From Nostoc sp. JL33 (lineage in GTDB: Bacteria > Cyanobacteriota > Cyanobacteriia > Cyanobacteriales > Nostocaceae): DNA of 41,014 nucleotides. Shown here in pieces: positions 1 through 8,099 of the stretch. The stretch's first letter is position 1. Each line of letters opens with the position of its first letter. A program made the translations under genes and the position numbers. The DNA lies in the NCBI RefSeq assembly GCF_017114985.1, contig NZ_JABXKP010000099.1, positions 1-41,014 of the forward strand, in the 5' to 3' direction. The notes beneath the pieces are model-generated. The model saw only the letters and a program-made list of their open reading frames with translations. It made no database searches and had not been told where the DNA came from.

Positions 1-130
1 GTGGGGAGTGGGGAGTGGGGAGTGGGGAGTGGGGAGTTAGGAGTTAGGAGTTAGGGGTTTGGAGTTTGAAGTTTGGAGTTTGGAGTTATAAGAATTTTTC
101 CCCCATTCCCTACTCCCCATTCCCTACTCC
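1..130. repeat. Tandem heptamer repeats (STRR type)
   Basis: The window opens with about five copies of GTGGGGA, then GTTAGGA units, then GTTTGGA-like units up to about position 96. Positions 98-131 hold the complementary C-rich version (ACTCCCC/ATTCCCT units), so the two halves can fold back on each other. Degenerate heptamer tandems like these are typical of intergenic DNA in Nostoc and Anabaena. The left end of the array is cut by the window edge. No gene is visible here. Confidence 0.8.
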
Positions 131-222
131 CCTTTGCCATTTAAAACTTGTTGCCAAAATAACTTTTCAGTATAGGTCATAAATGAGATGATGGATTAAT
201 TAGAGAAAAAGGTAAACAATTG

Positions 223-603
223 TTATTTTTCTCCTTCCGCTTCTGCTTGCAGAATCGCATCACAGTATTGAATCAGGGTTGTCAAGCGATCGCTAATCGC
301 TTGAAGTCTCGTTTGTGCAGTAGATGCTTGCCGCGCTCCTTGCAAAAACATCACATCTATTTCCAACAGCCGCAATTGCTTGCTCATCTCCGTTTGGTAA
401 GACTGCACTCGCCAGGCTTCTCCTTGCAAAGAGGCTTCGTCGCCAACATCAGCCAGAGGCACAATCTGCTGCCGAAAGAATTGCTGCAACGAGGCTACAC
501 CTTGCCGCAGTTCGGGTGTAAGAATTTGCGTGCTTGTGGCATCGGAGCGTAATTGCTCTAGTAAGGTTACAAATGCCTGATATTTCTCACGATTTAAAGA
601 CAT
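223..603 (-). CDS. PatD-like protein (heterocyst frequency control family), small helical protein
   Basis: This is a 126-residue protein starting at an ATG. It has no signal peptide or membrane segment. The composition predicts an almost all-helical protein with heptad-like leucine spacing (EKYQAFVTLLEQLRSD near the N terminus, RLLEIDVMFLQGAR in the middle, RLTTLIQYCDAIL at the end), suggesting a helical bundle or coiled coil. From memory it resembles PatD, a small cyanobacterial protein reported to tune heterocyst frequency under NtcA control; that name is recognition by overall pattern, not a motif proof. It is divergent from rel, with 346 bp between them. A loose NtcA-like half-site pair (GTA, ten bases, TAC) lies at 635-650. 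The gene itself is well supported; the family name is uncertain. Confidence 0.55.
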   Translation of the reverse strand: MSLNREKYQAFVTLLEQLRSDATSTQILTPELRQGVASLQQFFRQQIVPLADVGDEASLQGEAWRVQSYQTEMSKQLRLLEIDVMFLQGARQASTAQTRLQAISDRLTTLIQYCDAILQAEAEGEK

Positions 604-682
604 CCAGTGGTAGTTAAGATAGTATTAATGTCAAGTAATTTTTCTTCTACAATAAACTTTACTTAAGCGTTTATCAGCACTA

Positions 683-710
683 AAAGCCTCAAGTTGTGAT
701 TTGAGGCTTT
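683..710. terminator. Perfect 10-bp hairpin between divergent genes
   Basis: AAAGCCTCAA at 683-692 pairs with TTGAGGCTTT at 701-710 around an 8-base loop. It looks like an intrinsic terminator, but it lies between two divergent genes where no upstream transcript needs to end. It may sit in the long leader of rel or in antisense RNA from either promoter. Confidence 0.5.
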
Positions 711-873
711 GTTTGCCATCAATGGATTTTGAAATTTATGATTCTTGAAACTCAAATTGGATGACTACCAGATGCTCTTACGTCGCTCTCAGCGAAGCTG
801 AAGCTATGCCAAAAGGCTTTACACTACGCTATCGGCAATTAGAGAATCATCCTGACACTGTTTTTTCGAGCAA

Positions 874-911
874 CAGCATCTTTTGACGACGATGCTGCTA
901 GTTTTATTTAT
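874..911 (+). terminator. Terminator-like hairpin in rel leader
   Basis: CAGCATC at 874-880 pairs with GATGCTG at 891-897 and is followed by CTAGTTTTATTTATTTTT, a T-rich run. In the rel direction this has the shape of a Rho-independent terminator about 40 bases before the rel start, so it could act as an attenuator. This is inferred from sequence shape only. Confidence 0.4.
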
Positions 912-949
912 TTTTCACTTATCTACCGATCCTCTCTAAACCTAATTGT

Positions 950-3220
950 ATGAGCAGCATAGCAATAAATTCATCAGTTGATCTTGCGATTCCCGAATGG
1001 TTAAAAAAATGTTTGAAGGAGTCATCGACAACTAGCGGCGCAGTCGAAGATGACCGAAGACATAATGATGCAGTCTTAATTGGTCGCGCATTTGAATTTG
1101 CTTACCAACTGCATCAAGGTCAATACCGCAAATCTGGAGAACCATACATTGCTCATCCCATTGCTGTAGCTGAATTGCTACATGATTTGGGAGGTAGTGC
1201 TGCTATGATAGCAGCTGGATTTCTCCATGATGTCGTTGAAGATACAGAAGTTACAAGTGAAGACATAGAAGAGCGCTTTGGCCCAGAAGTACGGCAATTG
1301 GTCGAAGGTGTCACCAAGCTTTCTAAAATCAATTTCACCAGCAAAACCGAAAGCCAAGCGGAAAATTTCCGGCGGATGTTTTTGGCAATGGCGCAAGATA
1401 TTCGGGTAATTGTGGTGAAATTAGCAGACCGTTTGCATAATATGCGAACTTTACAATACATGTCAGAGGCCAGCCGCCGCCGCAGTGCCCAAGAAACGCG
1501 AGATATTTTTGCACCCTTAGCGAATCGCTTGGGGATTTGGCGAATTAAATGGGAACTGGAAGATTTGGCTTTTAAGTATTTGGAACCAGAAGCTTTCCGC
1601 CAAATGCAGGAGCATGTTTCCGAAAAACGGACGGCGCGAGAAGAGAAATTGGCCAAAGCTACAGACATTTTGCGAGAACGTTTGCAGCAAACCGGAATCG
1701 ACTGCCACGATCTTAGTGGTCGTCCCAAGCACCTTTATAGCATTTACCAAAAAATGCACCGCCAGCAAAAGGAATTTCATGAAATTTACGATTTGGCGGC
1801 GCTGCGGATTATTGTTCAAACCAATGAGGAATGCTATCGGGCGTTGGCGGTGGTTCATGATGCTTTTCGCCCAATTCCTGGAAGATTTAAGGACTATATT
1901 GGACTGCCAAAGCCTAACCGTTACCAGTCGTTGCATACTGGGGTGATTGGACTAACTGGCCGTCCTTTAGAGGTGCAAATTCGGACAATCGAAATGCATC
2001 ATATCGCCGAGTACGGGATTGCCGCCCATTGGAAGTACAAAGAAACGGGAGGTTCTAGTATTAGCCATTTGACAGGGACGGATGACAAGTTTACTTGGCT
2101 ACGGCAACTGCTGGAATGGCAAACTGATCTCAAGGATGCACAAGAATATCTTGATAGCGTCAAAGATAATTTATTTGAAGATGATGTCTATGTTTTCACC
2201 CCTAAGGGGGATGTTGTTCCTTTAAGTCCTGGTGCTACCACTATAGATTTTGCTTATCGCATTCATACCGAAGTCGGGAACCATTGTTCAGGGGCGCGGG
2301 TGAATGGGCGAATGGTGCCACTGTCAACGCGGCTGCACAATGGCGATATTGTAGAAGTTCTGACCCAAAAGAACTGCCATCCGAGTTTGGATTGGTTGAA
2401 CTTCGTCAGGACTTCGGCGGCGAAATATCGGATAAAACAATGGTACAAGCGATCGCGCCGAGAAGAAAATGTAGCTCGTGGACGGGAATTGTTAGAAAAG
2501 GAACTTGGTAAAACTGGTTTTGATAGTCTGCTGAAGTCGGATGCGATGGAGACTGTCGCCGAAAAGTGTAACTATCATAGCGTGGACGATTTACTTGCCG
2601 GTTTGGGTTACGGAGAAGTTACGTTGAACTTAGTGTTAAATCGCTGGCGAGAAGTTGCGAAGGGACAGCAACCAGTTTCCACTGTGCCTTTATTTATCCC
2701 CAAAGAACCAACTACATCAAAAGCTTTGCGAGATGCACCTCCAACTACCTCACGCTCCACAGATTCGCCAATTGTTGGGGTGGAAGGGTTGGTGTATTAT
2801 TTAGCTGGGTGTTGTACCCCGATTCCTGGCGAACCAATTATTGGTGTAGTGACGCGAGGTAGGGGGATTTCAATTCATCGCCAAGGCTGCCATAATCTGG
2901 AGACTGTGGAGTATGAGCGCTTAGTACCAGTTAGGTGGAACCCAGCCGCCGAAAATAGTGGTCGTCCGCACACCTATCCAGTGGATGTTCAAATTGAAGC
3001 CCTTGACCGCGTAGGGGTACTAAAGGATATTTTGTCACGGTTGAGTGACCAAGGGATCAATGTCCGCCATGCTCAGGTGAAAACCTCTATTGGTCAACCT
3101 GCATTGATCGACTTAGGAATAGATATACGCGATCGCTCTCAACTAGAACAAGTATTCGTCCAAATTAAGAAAATGAGCGACATTTTGAATATCCGTCGCG
3201 TTGGTCAAATTGACGAGTAG
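950..3220 (+). CDS. rel: Bifunctional (p)ppGpp synthetase/hydrolase (Rel/SpoT family)
   Basis: This 756-residue protein makes and degrades the stringent-response alarmone (p)ppGpp. In order it has an N-terminal HD hydrolase domain (H69, HD at 93-94, ED at 97-98, D160), the synthetase domain (GRPKHLYSIYQKM, then YQSLHTGV near residue 325), a TGS domain (about 405-470), a Cys-rich zinc-finger region (LAGCCTPIPGEP, then RQGCHN) and a C-terminal ACT domain (about 680-756). The HD metal ligands are intact, so hydrolase activity is expected, and the synthetase motifs are intact too. Length matches long Rel enzymes. Translation begins at ATG 950 without a clear ribosome-binding site. The leader carries two hairpins. 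It converges on the histidine kinase downstream, with a hairpin between them. It is the only Rel homologue in the window. Confidence 0.97.
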   Translation: MSSIAINSSVDLAIPEWLKKCLKESSTTSGAVEDDRRHNDAVLIGRAFEFAYQLHQGQYRKSGEPYIAHPIAVAELLHDLGGSAAMIAAGFLHDVVEDTEVTSEDIEERFGPEVRQLVEGVTKLSKINFTSKTESQAENFRRMFLAMAQDIRVIVVKLADRLHNMRTLQYMSEASRRRSAQETRDIFAPLANRLGIWRIKWELEDLAFKYLEPEAFRQMQEHVSEKRTAREEKLAKATDILRERLQQTGIDCHDLSGRPKHLYSIYQKMHRQQKEFHEIYDLAALRIIVQTNEECYRALAVVHDAFRPIPGRFKDYIGLPKPNRYQSLHTGVIGLTGRPLEVQIRTIEMHHIAEYGIAAHWKYKETGGSSISHLTGTDDKFTWLRQLLEWQTDLKDAQEYLDSVKDNLFEDDVYVFTPKGDVVPLSPGATTIDFAYRIHTEVGNHCSGARVNGRMVPLSTRLHNGDIVEVLTQKNCHPSLDWLNFVRTSAAKYRIKQWYKRSRREENVARGRELLEKELGKTGFDSLLKSDAMETVAEKCNYHSVDDLLAGLGYGEVTLNLVLNRWREVAKGQQPVSTVPLFIPKEPTTSKALRDAPPTTSRSTDSPIVGVEGLVYYLAGCCTPIPGEPIIGVVTRGRGISIHRQGCHNLETVEYERLVPVRWNPAAENSGRPHTYPVDVQIEALDRVGVLKDILSRLSDQGINVRHAQVKTSIGQPALIDLGIDIRDRSQLEQVFVQIKKMSDILNIRRVGQIDE

Positions 3221-3230
3221 ATGTCCTTAG

Positions 3231-3256
3231 GGTGCGTTAACGCAGTGTAACGCACC
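3231..3256. terminator. Bidirectional hairpin between rel and histidine kinase
   Basis: GGTGCGTTA at 3231-3239 pairs perfectly with TAACGCACC at 3248-3256. It lies just after the rel stop and before the convergent kinase stop. The sequence GGTGCGTTA...TAACGCACC is also a common dispersed cyanobacterial palindrome; a half copy (GGGTGCGTTAGC) occurs near 38484. Confidence 0.6.
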
Positions 3257-3297
3257 AGTTTAAGTTGTGATTTAATTTTCAAATTTCCTTGAAATAA

Positions 3298-4500
3298 TCA
3301 GCCCTGGTCATAGGCGATGGTTTCTAATGGCAAAATTACTGTAAATGTAGATCCTTTTCCTAGCTGTGAATCTACTTTAATTTCACCATCCATTAACTGA
3401 ACCAATCGAGAGACTATTGCTAAACCTAATCCTGTACCATCAGAACTTTGCACTTGGGGAGCAGTTATTTCCCGAAAATAAGGATTGAAAATTTGTGTTT
3501 GAGCATCTGGAGAAATACCAATACCACTATCAGTAACAGAGATAGCCCACTGCTGTTGAGATACCGTCCAGCACTCCAAATGAATTGAACCAGATTCTGT
3601 GTAGCGGATTGCGTTACTCAGCAGATTTGTCAGAATTTGCTGAAGCCGAAGAGGATCTGTGATAAGTTGACTTGGGGCGCGATCGCATTCAACAACCAAG
3701 GATAATTCTTTAGCCCGCGCTAATGGCTCAATCATCTCTAAAACAAAGTTGATTAAACTACGCACATCGGTTAAAGTAGGCTGGAATTTCATCTGTCCGG
3801 CATCATAGCGTGAAATTTCCAGAGTATCGTTAATTAACCGCACAAGAAGTCTACCACTCTTAAGAACTCGCTCGATACTTTCAAGATTTGTATAAGTGTC
3901 TTTGAGTTCTGGTTGTTGACGCTGCTGGCGCAGAAATAAGTCTGCGTAACCGATGATTGAAGTCAGGGGCGTTTTCAGTTCATGAGCCAAATGAGAGAGG
4001 CTATCTTTATTAGCGCGAACCAAACGAGTTAGCTCTTGGTTAGTCAAGCGCAACTGACTTTGGAGTTGTTTAAGCTCTTGTAATCGTCCTTGAGTATAAC
4101 TGTTAAAGCAACGCGCGATCGCTTCATCAATTACTGTATCAATCAGGCGAACAGCCCTTAGTACCTCTTGTGCAGATCCCTGTAATAAATCTTCTTCTAA
4201 AAAGGAAAAAATCACAAACCGGAGTAAACGATACTCTCGCGCAATTTCTGCTGGTTCAAATCCCTGTTGAGCGCGAAGTGTGCCGTGTTCTAAACTTGCA
4301 TCTACTACTGTCTGCAAATCGCTGGTTGCAGATTCAGAAAGTACTGTTCCTAATGCTTTCAAAACGCGGGGTAAGCTATCCCGTACAGCTTTGAAAGTAA
4401 GTTCATTAGTAGCTTCAATTTCTTGATCTTGGTAAACCGCTTCTACCCATTGATCAAGAATGGCATCACTTTTCGCAATTAGAGTCTCACTAAAATCCAT
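3298..4500 (-). CDS. Soluble sensor histidine kinase with RsbRD-like N-terminal domain
   Basis: This is a two-component sensor kinase of 400 residues from the ATG at 4500. That start has AGG six bases upstream; a TTG five codons earlier (4515) is the alternative. There are no membrane segments. Residues about 1-130 form a helical domain resembling the RsbR/RsbRD N-terminal sensor fold, followed by a coiled-coil linker (LQELKQLQSQLRLTNQELTR). The HisKA domain has SHLAHELKTPLTSIIGYADL with the phosphoacceptor His at about residue 173. The ATPase domain has the N box LLSNAIRYT, G1 box DSGIGIS and G2 box GTGLGLAIV. No response regulator is adjacent, so its partner is elsewhere. The stimulus is unknown; the lack of a membrane anchor points to an internal signal. 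Confidence 0.88.
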   Translation of the reverse strand: MDFSETLIAKSDAILDQWVEAVYQDQEIEATNELTFKAVRDSLPRVLKALGTVLSESATSDLQTVVDASLEHGTLRAQQGFEPAEIAREYRLLRFVIFSFLEEDLLQGSAQEVLRAVRLIDTVIDEAIARCFNSYTQGRLQELKQLQSQLRLTNQELTRLVRANKDSLSHLAHELKTPLTSIIGYADLFLRQQRQQPELKDTYTNLESIERVLKSGRLLVRLINDTLEISRYDAGQMKFQPTLTDVRSLINFVLEMIEPLARAKELSLVVECDRAPSQLITDPLRLQQILTNLLSNAIRYTESGSIHLECWTVSQQQWAISVTDSGIGISPDAQTQIFNPYFREITAPQVQSSDGTGLGLAIVSRLVQLMDGEIKVDSQLGKGSTFTVILPLETIAYDQG

Positions 4501-4775
4501 CTTTTGCCTAACCAAAGACAGGGAAGCCTTTTCTACTAGAGGTAGATTAGTAGGTTTGATGTCAAGTTCGCACCTGACAGAAGATAGAGGTTAGCTTATT
4601 TCAGGATCAACGCCAGAGCGATCGCTTCACAAGATAGGTTATGTTACAGACATAATACGACAACTCAACACCATTAAAATTGTCAGTGTATTTATATATA
4701 TATTTTGCATAAACGCGATTAATCGCATCTCTGAGTTTTTACGGACATACAAAAACAACGTGGAAACAATGCAGA

Positions 4776-5081
4776 TTATTCAACAGATTGAGGTGTAATC
4801 GATTCGTTATTTTTCGGGAACAGACTAATCAATGTGCATAAAGCCTGATTGACAACTTCTCCATTAGGAAAATATTCCTGTACATCGGGATCAAGCATTA
4901 CTGCCCCATCTTCAAGGGTAAAGCGGTGTACAACAGTTGTCTCATCAGCTTGATGAATAGTAACAGTATGTCCACGCCGATAAGCTTGGTAATGCTTTCC
5001 ACGAACACCATCTGTGAAATCGTACTCTGGAAGCATATCGTTATCCGTGATATCAGGCTGCTCAGAATTAACTTTGTTCAT
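4776..5081 (-). CDS. Putative antitoxin partner of BrnT-like toxin
   Basis: The 101-residue protein overlaps the stop of the BrnT-like gene by four bases (ATGA at 5078-5081), the usual arrangement for a translationally coupled toxin-antitoxin pair. The core YDFTDGVRGKHYQAYRRGHT followed by HRFTLEDGAVMLDPDVQEYF recalls small cyanobacterial proteins often found beside BrnT toxins. It does not look like the classic ribbon-helix-helix BrnA. The real start could be the internal Met of MLPEYDF. The first residues are encoded by DNA that also encodes the original BrnT tail in another frame. Function as an antitoxin is inferred from context. Confidence 0.6.
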   Translation of the reverse strand: MNKVNSEQPDITDNDMLPEYDFTDGVRGKHYQAYRRGHTVTIHQADETTVVHRFTLEDGAVMLDPDVQEYFPNGEVVNQALCTLISLFPKNNESITPQSVE

Positions 5082-5347
5082 AAACTTTCCGTTCTGCTTT
5101 TGTGGCTTGGCGGCAACTGAATAATGCGAATATTGGATTGACGTTCTGTATAAACTACAACGAGTAACTCTCCTCGTAAAGAAAGACCAATATCAATGTA
5201 TCGTTCTTCCTCAATTGAGTAGTCAGGATCAGTGATAGTAATCGAAAACGGGTCATTGAATACAGTTTTTGCTTCCTCAAAGCTAATTCCATGCTTCTTG
5301 AGGTTTTCTTTGGCTTTTTTTTCATGCCATTCAAACCCCAATTCCAC
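5078..5347 (-). pseudogene. brnT: BrnT-family toxin with frameshifted C terminus
   Basis: The open frame gives 89 residues starting at GTG 5347 (GAGGG seven bases upstream). The first 80 residues match the BrnT RelE-fold ribonuclease toxin (FEWHEKKAKENLKKHGISFE, then EERYIDIGLSLRGELLVVVY). The end reads IRIIQLPPSHKSRTESL instead of the family tail. Deleting one base (the C complementary to position 5119) restores ISCRQATKAERKVYEQS followed directly by a TAA stop inside the antitoxin start, which is the expected BrnT ending. So there is a one-base insertion, either real decay or a sequencing error. If real, the toxin has lost its conserved Arg/Lys-rich tail and may be inactive or attenuated. 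Confidence 0.75.
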
Positions 5348-5527
5348 AGAATTACCCTCACTATGACGAATTTAGCAAGCCTCTCAATAATATTGTAGGT
5401 TGTTTTTGAAAAAGTATATTTTAGTCCATATATTTTAATACTAAAAGTTCCTCCCAACCTTGTACCATATACCTCGGTAATGATGGATGATTAATATTGA
5501 TTAGTGTACCTATAAGTTCCAATTCCC

Positions 5528-6245
5528 ATGCAAAATGTATTTCCCGGAGAGGTATTCGCTAACACGGCTGATTTTGACACTGGTATTCGCCAACTGTTAC
5601 CGCGATACGATGAAATGCTGGAGGTAATTGCCCGTTGTGTGCCTTCCACAAGTCAGCGTATTTTAGAATTAGGCTGTGGCACAGGCGAACTTAGTCTCAA
5701 GATACTCAACCGCTTTCCAGATGCCCAAGTAGTTGCCTTAGATTACTCACCGCGAATGCTGCAATTTGCCCAAGATAAAATCACAGCAGCAGGATATCAG
5801 CAACACTGGACTGGTACACAAGCAGACTTTGGCGACTGGGCAGATAATCCAGAGAAGTTTGATATTGGTAGCGAATTTGATGCTTGTGTCTCATCCTTGG
5901 CAATTCACCATCTACAGGACGAGATTGAAATTAAAGTTATTTAGGCGAATTGCTGCTAGCCTCACTCAAGACGGCTGTTTTTGGAATGCAGACCCTACTT
6001 TACCAGAATCACCAGCCTTAGCAGAAGTTTATAAGGCGGCACGAGAAGAATGGTCACTTCAACAGGGAATTAGTTTAACAGAGATTTGCGCTAAACGTGG
6101 CATCAGTACTACCCAAGGGTACTCTAGTCAAGACCAGCTAGCTAGCTTAGATACTCATTTACAAATGTTGAGCAAAGCTGGATTTAAGATAGTTGCAGTA
6201 CCTTGGAAATATTATGGTCTGGCGGTGTTCGGTGGCTGGCTGTAA
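5528..6245 (+). pseudogene. SAM-dependent class I methyltransferase, frameshifted
   Basis: The first part, 138 residues from ATG 5528, contains the SAM-binding motif I (RILELGCGTGELSLKIL), motif II (VVALDYSPRMLQFA) and the motif IV/post region SSLAIHHLQDE, then ends at TAG 5942 after a shift. The neighbouring frame continues immediately with LKLFRRIAASLTQDGCFWNADP and runs to a natural end at 6245. Removing one base near 5924-5930 (for example a T of ATTG) joins the halves into a full-length methyltransferase of about 238 residues. The substrate is unknown. It sits about 800 bp from the frameshift in the BrnT gene, so the area may be decaying or poorly sequenced. Confidence 0.8.
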
Positions 6246-6487
6246 AAATTTTAGATTTTGGATGCCTAGATTAGGGATTTGCCTGTCTCCAATGGGTATT
6301 TATAGCATTAACAGCTTGATAGTAACAAAACAGCAATAAATAAGATGATATCGTTTGAACGCACGGGCGGCTTTGCTGGGATTGGTCTGGCCTATAGTAG
6401 AGTAGCGAGGCCCTTCTACAAAAACGTAGCTGTTCTCTTTATACCGTTTCTTTGTGAAGCTGCATATATTTACCCCCCGGCTACGCC

Positions 6488-6510
6488 GTCCCCCCTTGTG
6501 AAGGGGGGAC
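6488..6510. repeat. GC-rich perfect hairpin
   Basis: GTCCCCCCTT at 6488-6497 pairs with AAGGGGGGAC at 6501-6510 around GTG. It is preceded by CCCCCCGGCTACGCCG. This resembles dispersed cyanobacterial palindromes. No T tract follows on either strand, so it is a repeat rather than a clear terminator. Confidence 0.6.
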
Positions 6511-6742
6511 TGATTATGTGCATCTTCATACAGAATTGGTATTAGGAATATAACTTTGAGAAATTTGAACTACTTCTTTCCTTAAAATAGCGTGAAAAAA
6601 GCTATTTATTTGGTCTAGTGCTGTTGTCATGGTAGTTTGTTTTTAACTATTTCCGAGTCCTTCAGCAATCTCTTCTATATCCTGGTTTTTATCGGGATAT
6701 TTTAACAAAACAGAATTCAGGAGTCAGTCGCCAGAATTCTCC

Positions 6743-6776
6743 AATTGAATAATTCGTAATTACGAATTATTCAATT
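6743..6776. repeat. Perfect 34-bp palindrome downstream of orphan gene
   Basis: Positions 6743-6759 and 6760-6776 are exact reverse complements, centred on GTAATTAC, with no spacer. It lies eight bases beyond the stop of the minus-strand gene at 6785. It could serve as an RNA 3' hairpin or be a dispersed AT-rich palindrome (ATTCGTAATTACGAAT). Confidence 0.7.
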
Positions 6777-6784
6777 CACTTTTG

Positions 6785-7273
6785 TTAGTTCCTTTCAGGG
6801 TTGAGTTCGTTGATTTCTCTGCACTTAGCCTCTGCGGCTTGATATGCTGCTAAATAGTCTTGACCACCTAACATTACATCACCGTAATATTCATAAGGTG
6901 GATCACCATAGATTGGTAATGGATCATCTTCTGGATAATCTTCTTTCGATTCTTCAATGATCGCTTTGAGTTTTTTAATCGTCAGTCTTTGTGCTGCAAA
7001 ATACCAGAGTTCTTGGGGATTTTTGTTCAGGTGCGGTAATGTGGGATCGATAATGCGTACAAGAGAGCCATTGTCCGAAATATCGTCTACCTCAATCCAA
7101 CTGTGTTCAATCGGTTTGTATGGCTTCCCAGGAAAAGCTAAAAATCCCTGAATATATTTTGCCCCCTCAGTGGACAATGCTGCTTTGTAAGCATTATCAA
7201 ACGGAGTGCTAGCTCTGCTGTTTATGTGTTCAGCAATTTTGATTGACAGCGTTTCATCCAATAGTTTGTTCAT
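6785..7273 (-). CDS. Hypothetical protein, unknown family
   Basis: The protein has about 162 residues from ATG 7273; a TTG three codons upstream (7282) is the other possible start. I do not recognise the family. It is soluble, with no signal peptide. The N-terminal part is helical (KIAEHINSRASTPFDNAYKAAL), the middle has a beta-like stretch with GFLAFPGKPYKPIEHSWIEV and VRIIDPTLPHL, and the C terminus is acidic and Pro/Tyr-rich (PEDDPLPIYGDPPYEYYGDV). The HSW...DPT pattern suggests a small enzyme-like or carbohydrate/peptide-binding fold, but that is speculation. It stands alone between the broken methyltransferase and the polysaccharide genes. Confidence 0.7.
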   Translation of the reverse strand: MNKLLDETLSIKIAEHINSRASTPFDNAYKAALSTEGAKYIQGFLAFPGKPYKPIEHSWIEVDDISDNGSLVRIIDPTLPHLNKNPQELWYFAAQRLTIKKLKAIIEESKEDYPEDDPLPIYGDPPYEYYGDVMLGGQDYLAAYQAAEAKCREINELNPERN

Positions 7274-7388
7274 CAATAGCAAGGATTAGAGCAGCCATGA
7301 AAACATATTACCACTGCTACTTACTGTCTTGCTTGGGGATTTAGAAGGTAGGGGGAGATGAGGGAGGCTTGGAACCTCGTCCATCAAA

Positions 7389-7970
7389 TTACGGGGTTGT
7401 GGGGGGATCAAGTTTTATCCGAACCGTCTTGGGACGACAGGGGCTTCCCCAACAAACTTGCCCAGAGGGCATATTAGTAAAAACACTACTACGAGCGCCA
7501 ATCACAACATTAGCCCCGATTTGCACTCCCGGCCCAACAAAACAATCTGCTGCTACCCATGCACCATTGTCAATGGTGATACTCGCTGTTTTCAACCCAA
7601 AGGCAGGGTCTTGGAGATCATGACTACCAGTACATAGGTAACTTTTTTGGGATATTACGCAGTGTTCACCGATGTATATCTGATCGAGGCTGTATAAAAC
7701 TACGTTATCTCCAATCCAACTGTAGTTGCCAATGGTAACTTTCCAAGGATAGGTGAAGCGGGCGGTGGGTCGAATTAATACGCCTTTGCCAATCCGAGCG
7801 CCAAATAGTCGTAGTAAAGCACAACGCAGATTATTTAACGGTTGAGGAGTCAGAGGAAAGGCGATCGCTTGTACAAACCACCATAACAAAATATACCAAC
7901 TTGGACGGCCTCGGTCAAACCAAGATTGGTCATATTTGCGTAAATCTACGAAAGGTTGGTCATTTGTCAT
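7389..7970 (-). CDS. WcaF-type hexapeptide-repeat acetyltransferase (HpsU-like)
   Basis: The 193-residue protein is a left-handed beta-helix O-acetyltransferase predicted to acetylate sugars of an exopolysaccharide. It has an N-terminal helical lead (PSWYILLWWFVQAIAFPLTP) and then hexapeptide repeats: IGKGVLIRPTARFTYPWKVTIG, VVLYSLDQIYIGEHCVIS, ITIDNGAWVAADCFVGPG and VQIGANVVIGARSSV, closing with PSGQVCWGSPCRP. The sequence fits the colanic-acid WcaF family, and in filamentous cyanobacteria such proteins include HpsU of hormogonium polysaccharide synthesis (from memory). It lies with two glycosyltransferases on the same strand, which supports a polysaccharide role. ATG start at 7970. Confidence 0.85.
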   Translation of the reverse strand: MTNDQPFVDLRKYDQSWFDRGRPSWYILLWWFVQAIAFPLTPQPLNNLRCALLRLFGARIGKGVLIRPTARFTYPWKVTIGNYSWIGDNVVLYSLDQIYIGEHCVISQKSYLCTGSHDLQDPAFGLKTASITIDNGAWVAADCFVGPGVQIGANVVIGARSSVFTNMPSGQVCWGSPCRPKTVRIKLDPPTTP

Positions 7971-7973
7971 TCA

Positions 7974-8093
7974 ATTTTAGATTTTAGATTTTAGATTTTA
8001 GATTTTAGACTTTTGCGTCAGCGCTGAATCGAACTATTTTAGATTTTAAATTTTTCTTTCAATCCAAAATCCAAAATTCAAAATCTAAAATTG
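7974..8093. repeat. ATTTTAG heptamer tandem plus inverted relative
   Basis: Five exact copies of ATTTTAG occupy 7974-8008. About 50 bp further on (8059-8093) the complementary units AATCCAAAATCCAAAATTC and AAAATCTAAAATTGG occur, so transcripts could fold into a long AT-rich hairpin. Similar blocks lie at 11845-11872, 19034-19090, 20451-20499 and 29490-29540. Confidence 0.75.
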
Positions 8094-8099
8094 GCAGAG

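Larger units (their letters stand above)
604..949. promoter_or_regulatory. Divergent promoter region PatD-like / rel with structured leader
   Basis: The 346 bp separate two divergent starts. They hold the 683-710 hairpin, a palindrome-rich REP-like stretch around 781-835 (CGCTCTCAGCGAAGCTGAAG) and a second hairpin at 874-897. No ribosome-binding site is obvious before the rel ATG at 950. No open reading frame of note is seen. Confidence 0.45.
6246..6784. other. Intergenic region with palindromes, no convincing gene
   Basis: This 539-bp gap holds two strong palindromes described separately (6488-6510 and 6743-6776). A 66-codon open frame at 6345-6545 crosses the GC-rich hairpin and has no recognisable protein features, so it is not accepted. 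Confidence 0.6.

Noticed and set aside
1..130. Possible CRISPR array
   Set aside because: Units are contiguous heptamers with no unique spacers.
1153..1936. Long minus-strand and alternate-frame open frames within rel
   Set aside because: Shadows of the strongly supported rel gene; no family features.
6345..6545. 66-codon open frame
   Set aside because: It runs through a GC-rich hairpin and repeat DNA and has no protein-like features or ribosome-binding site.
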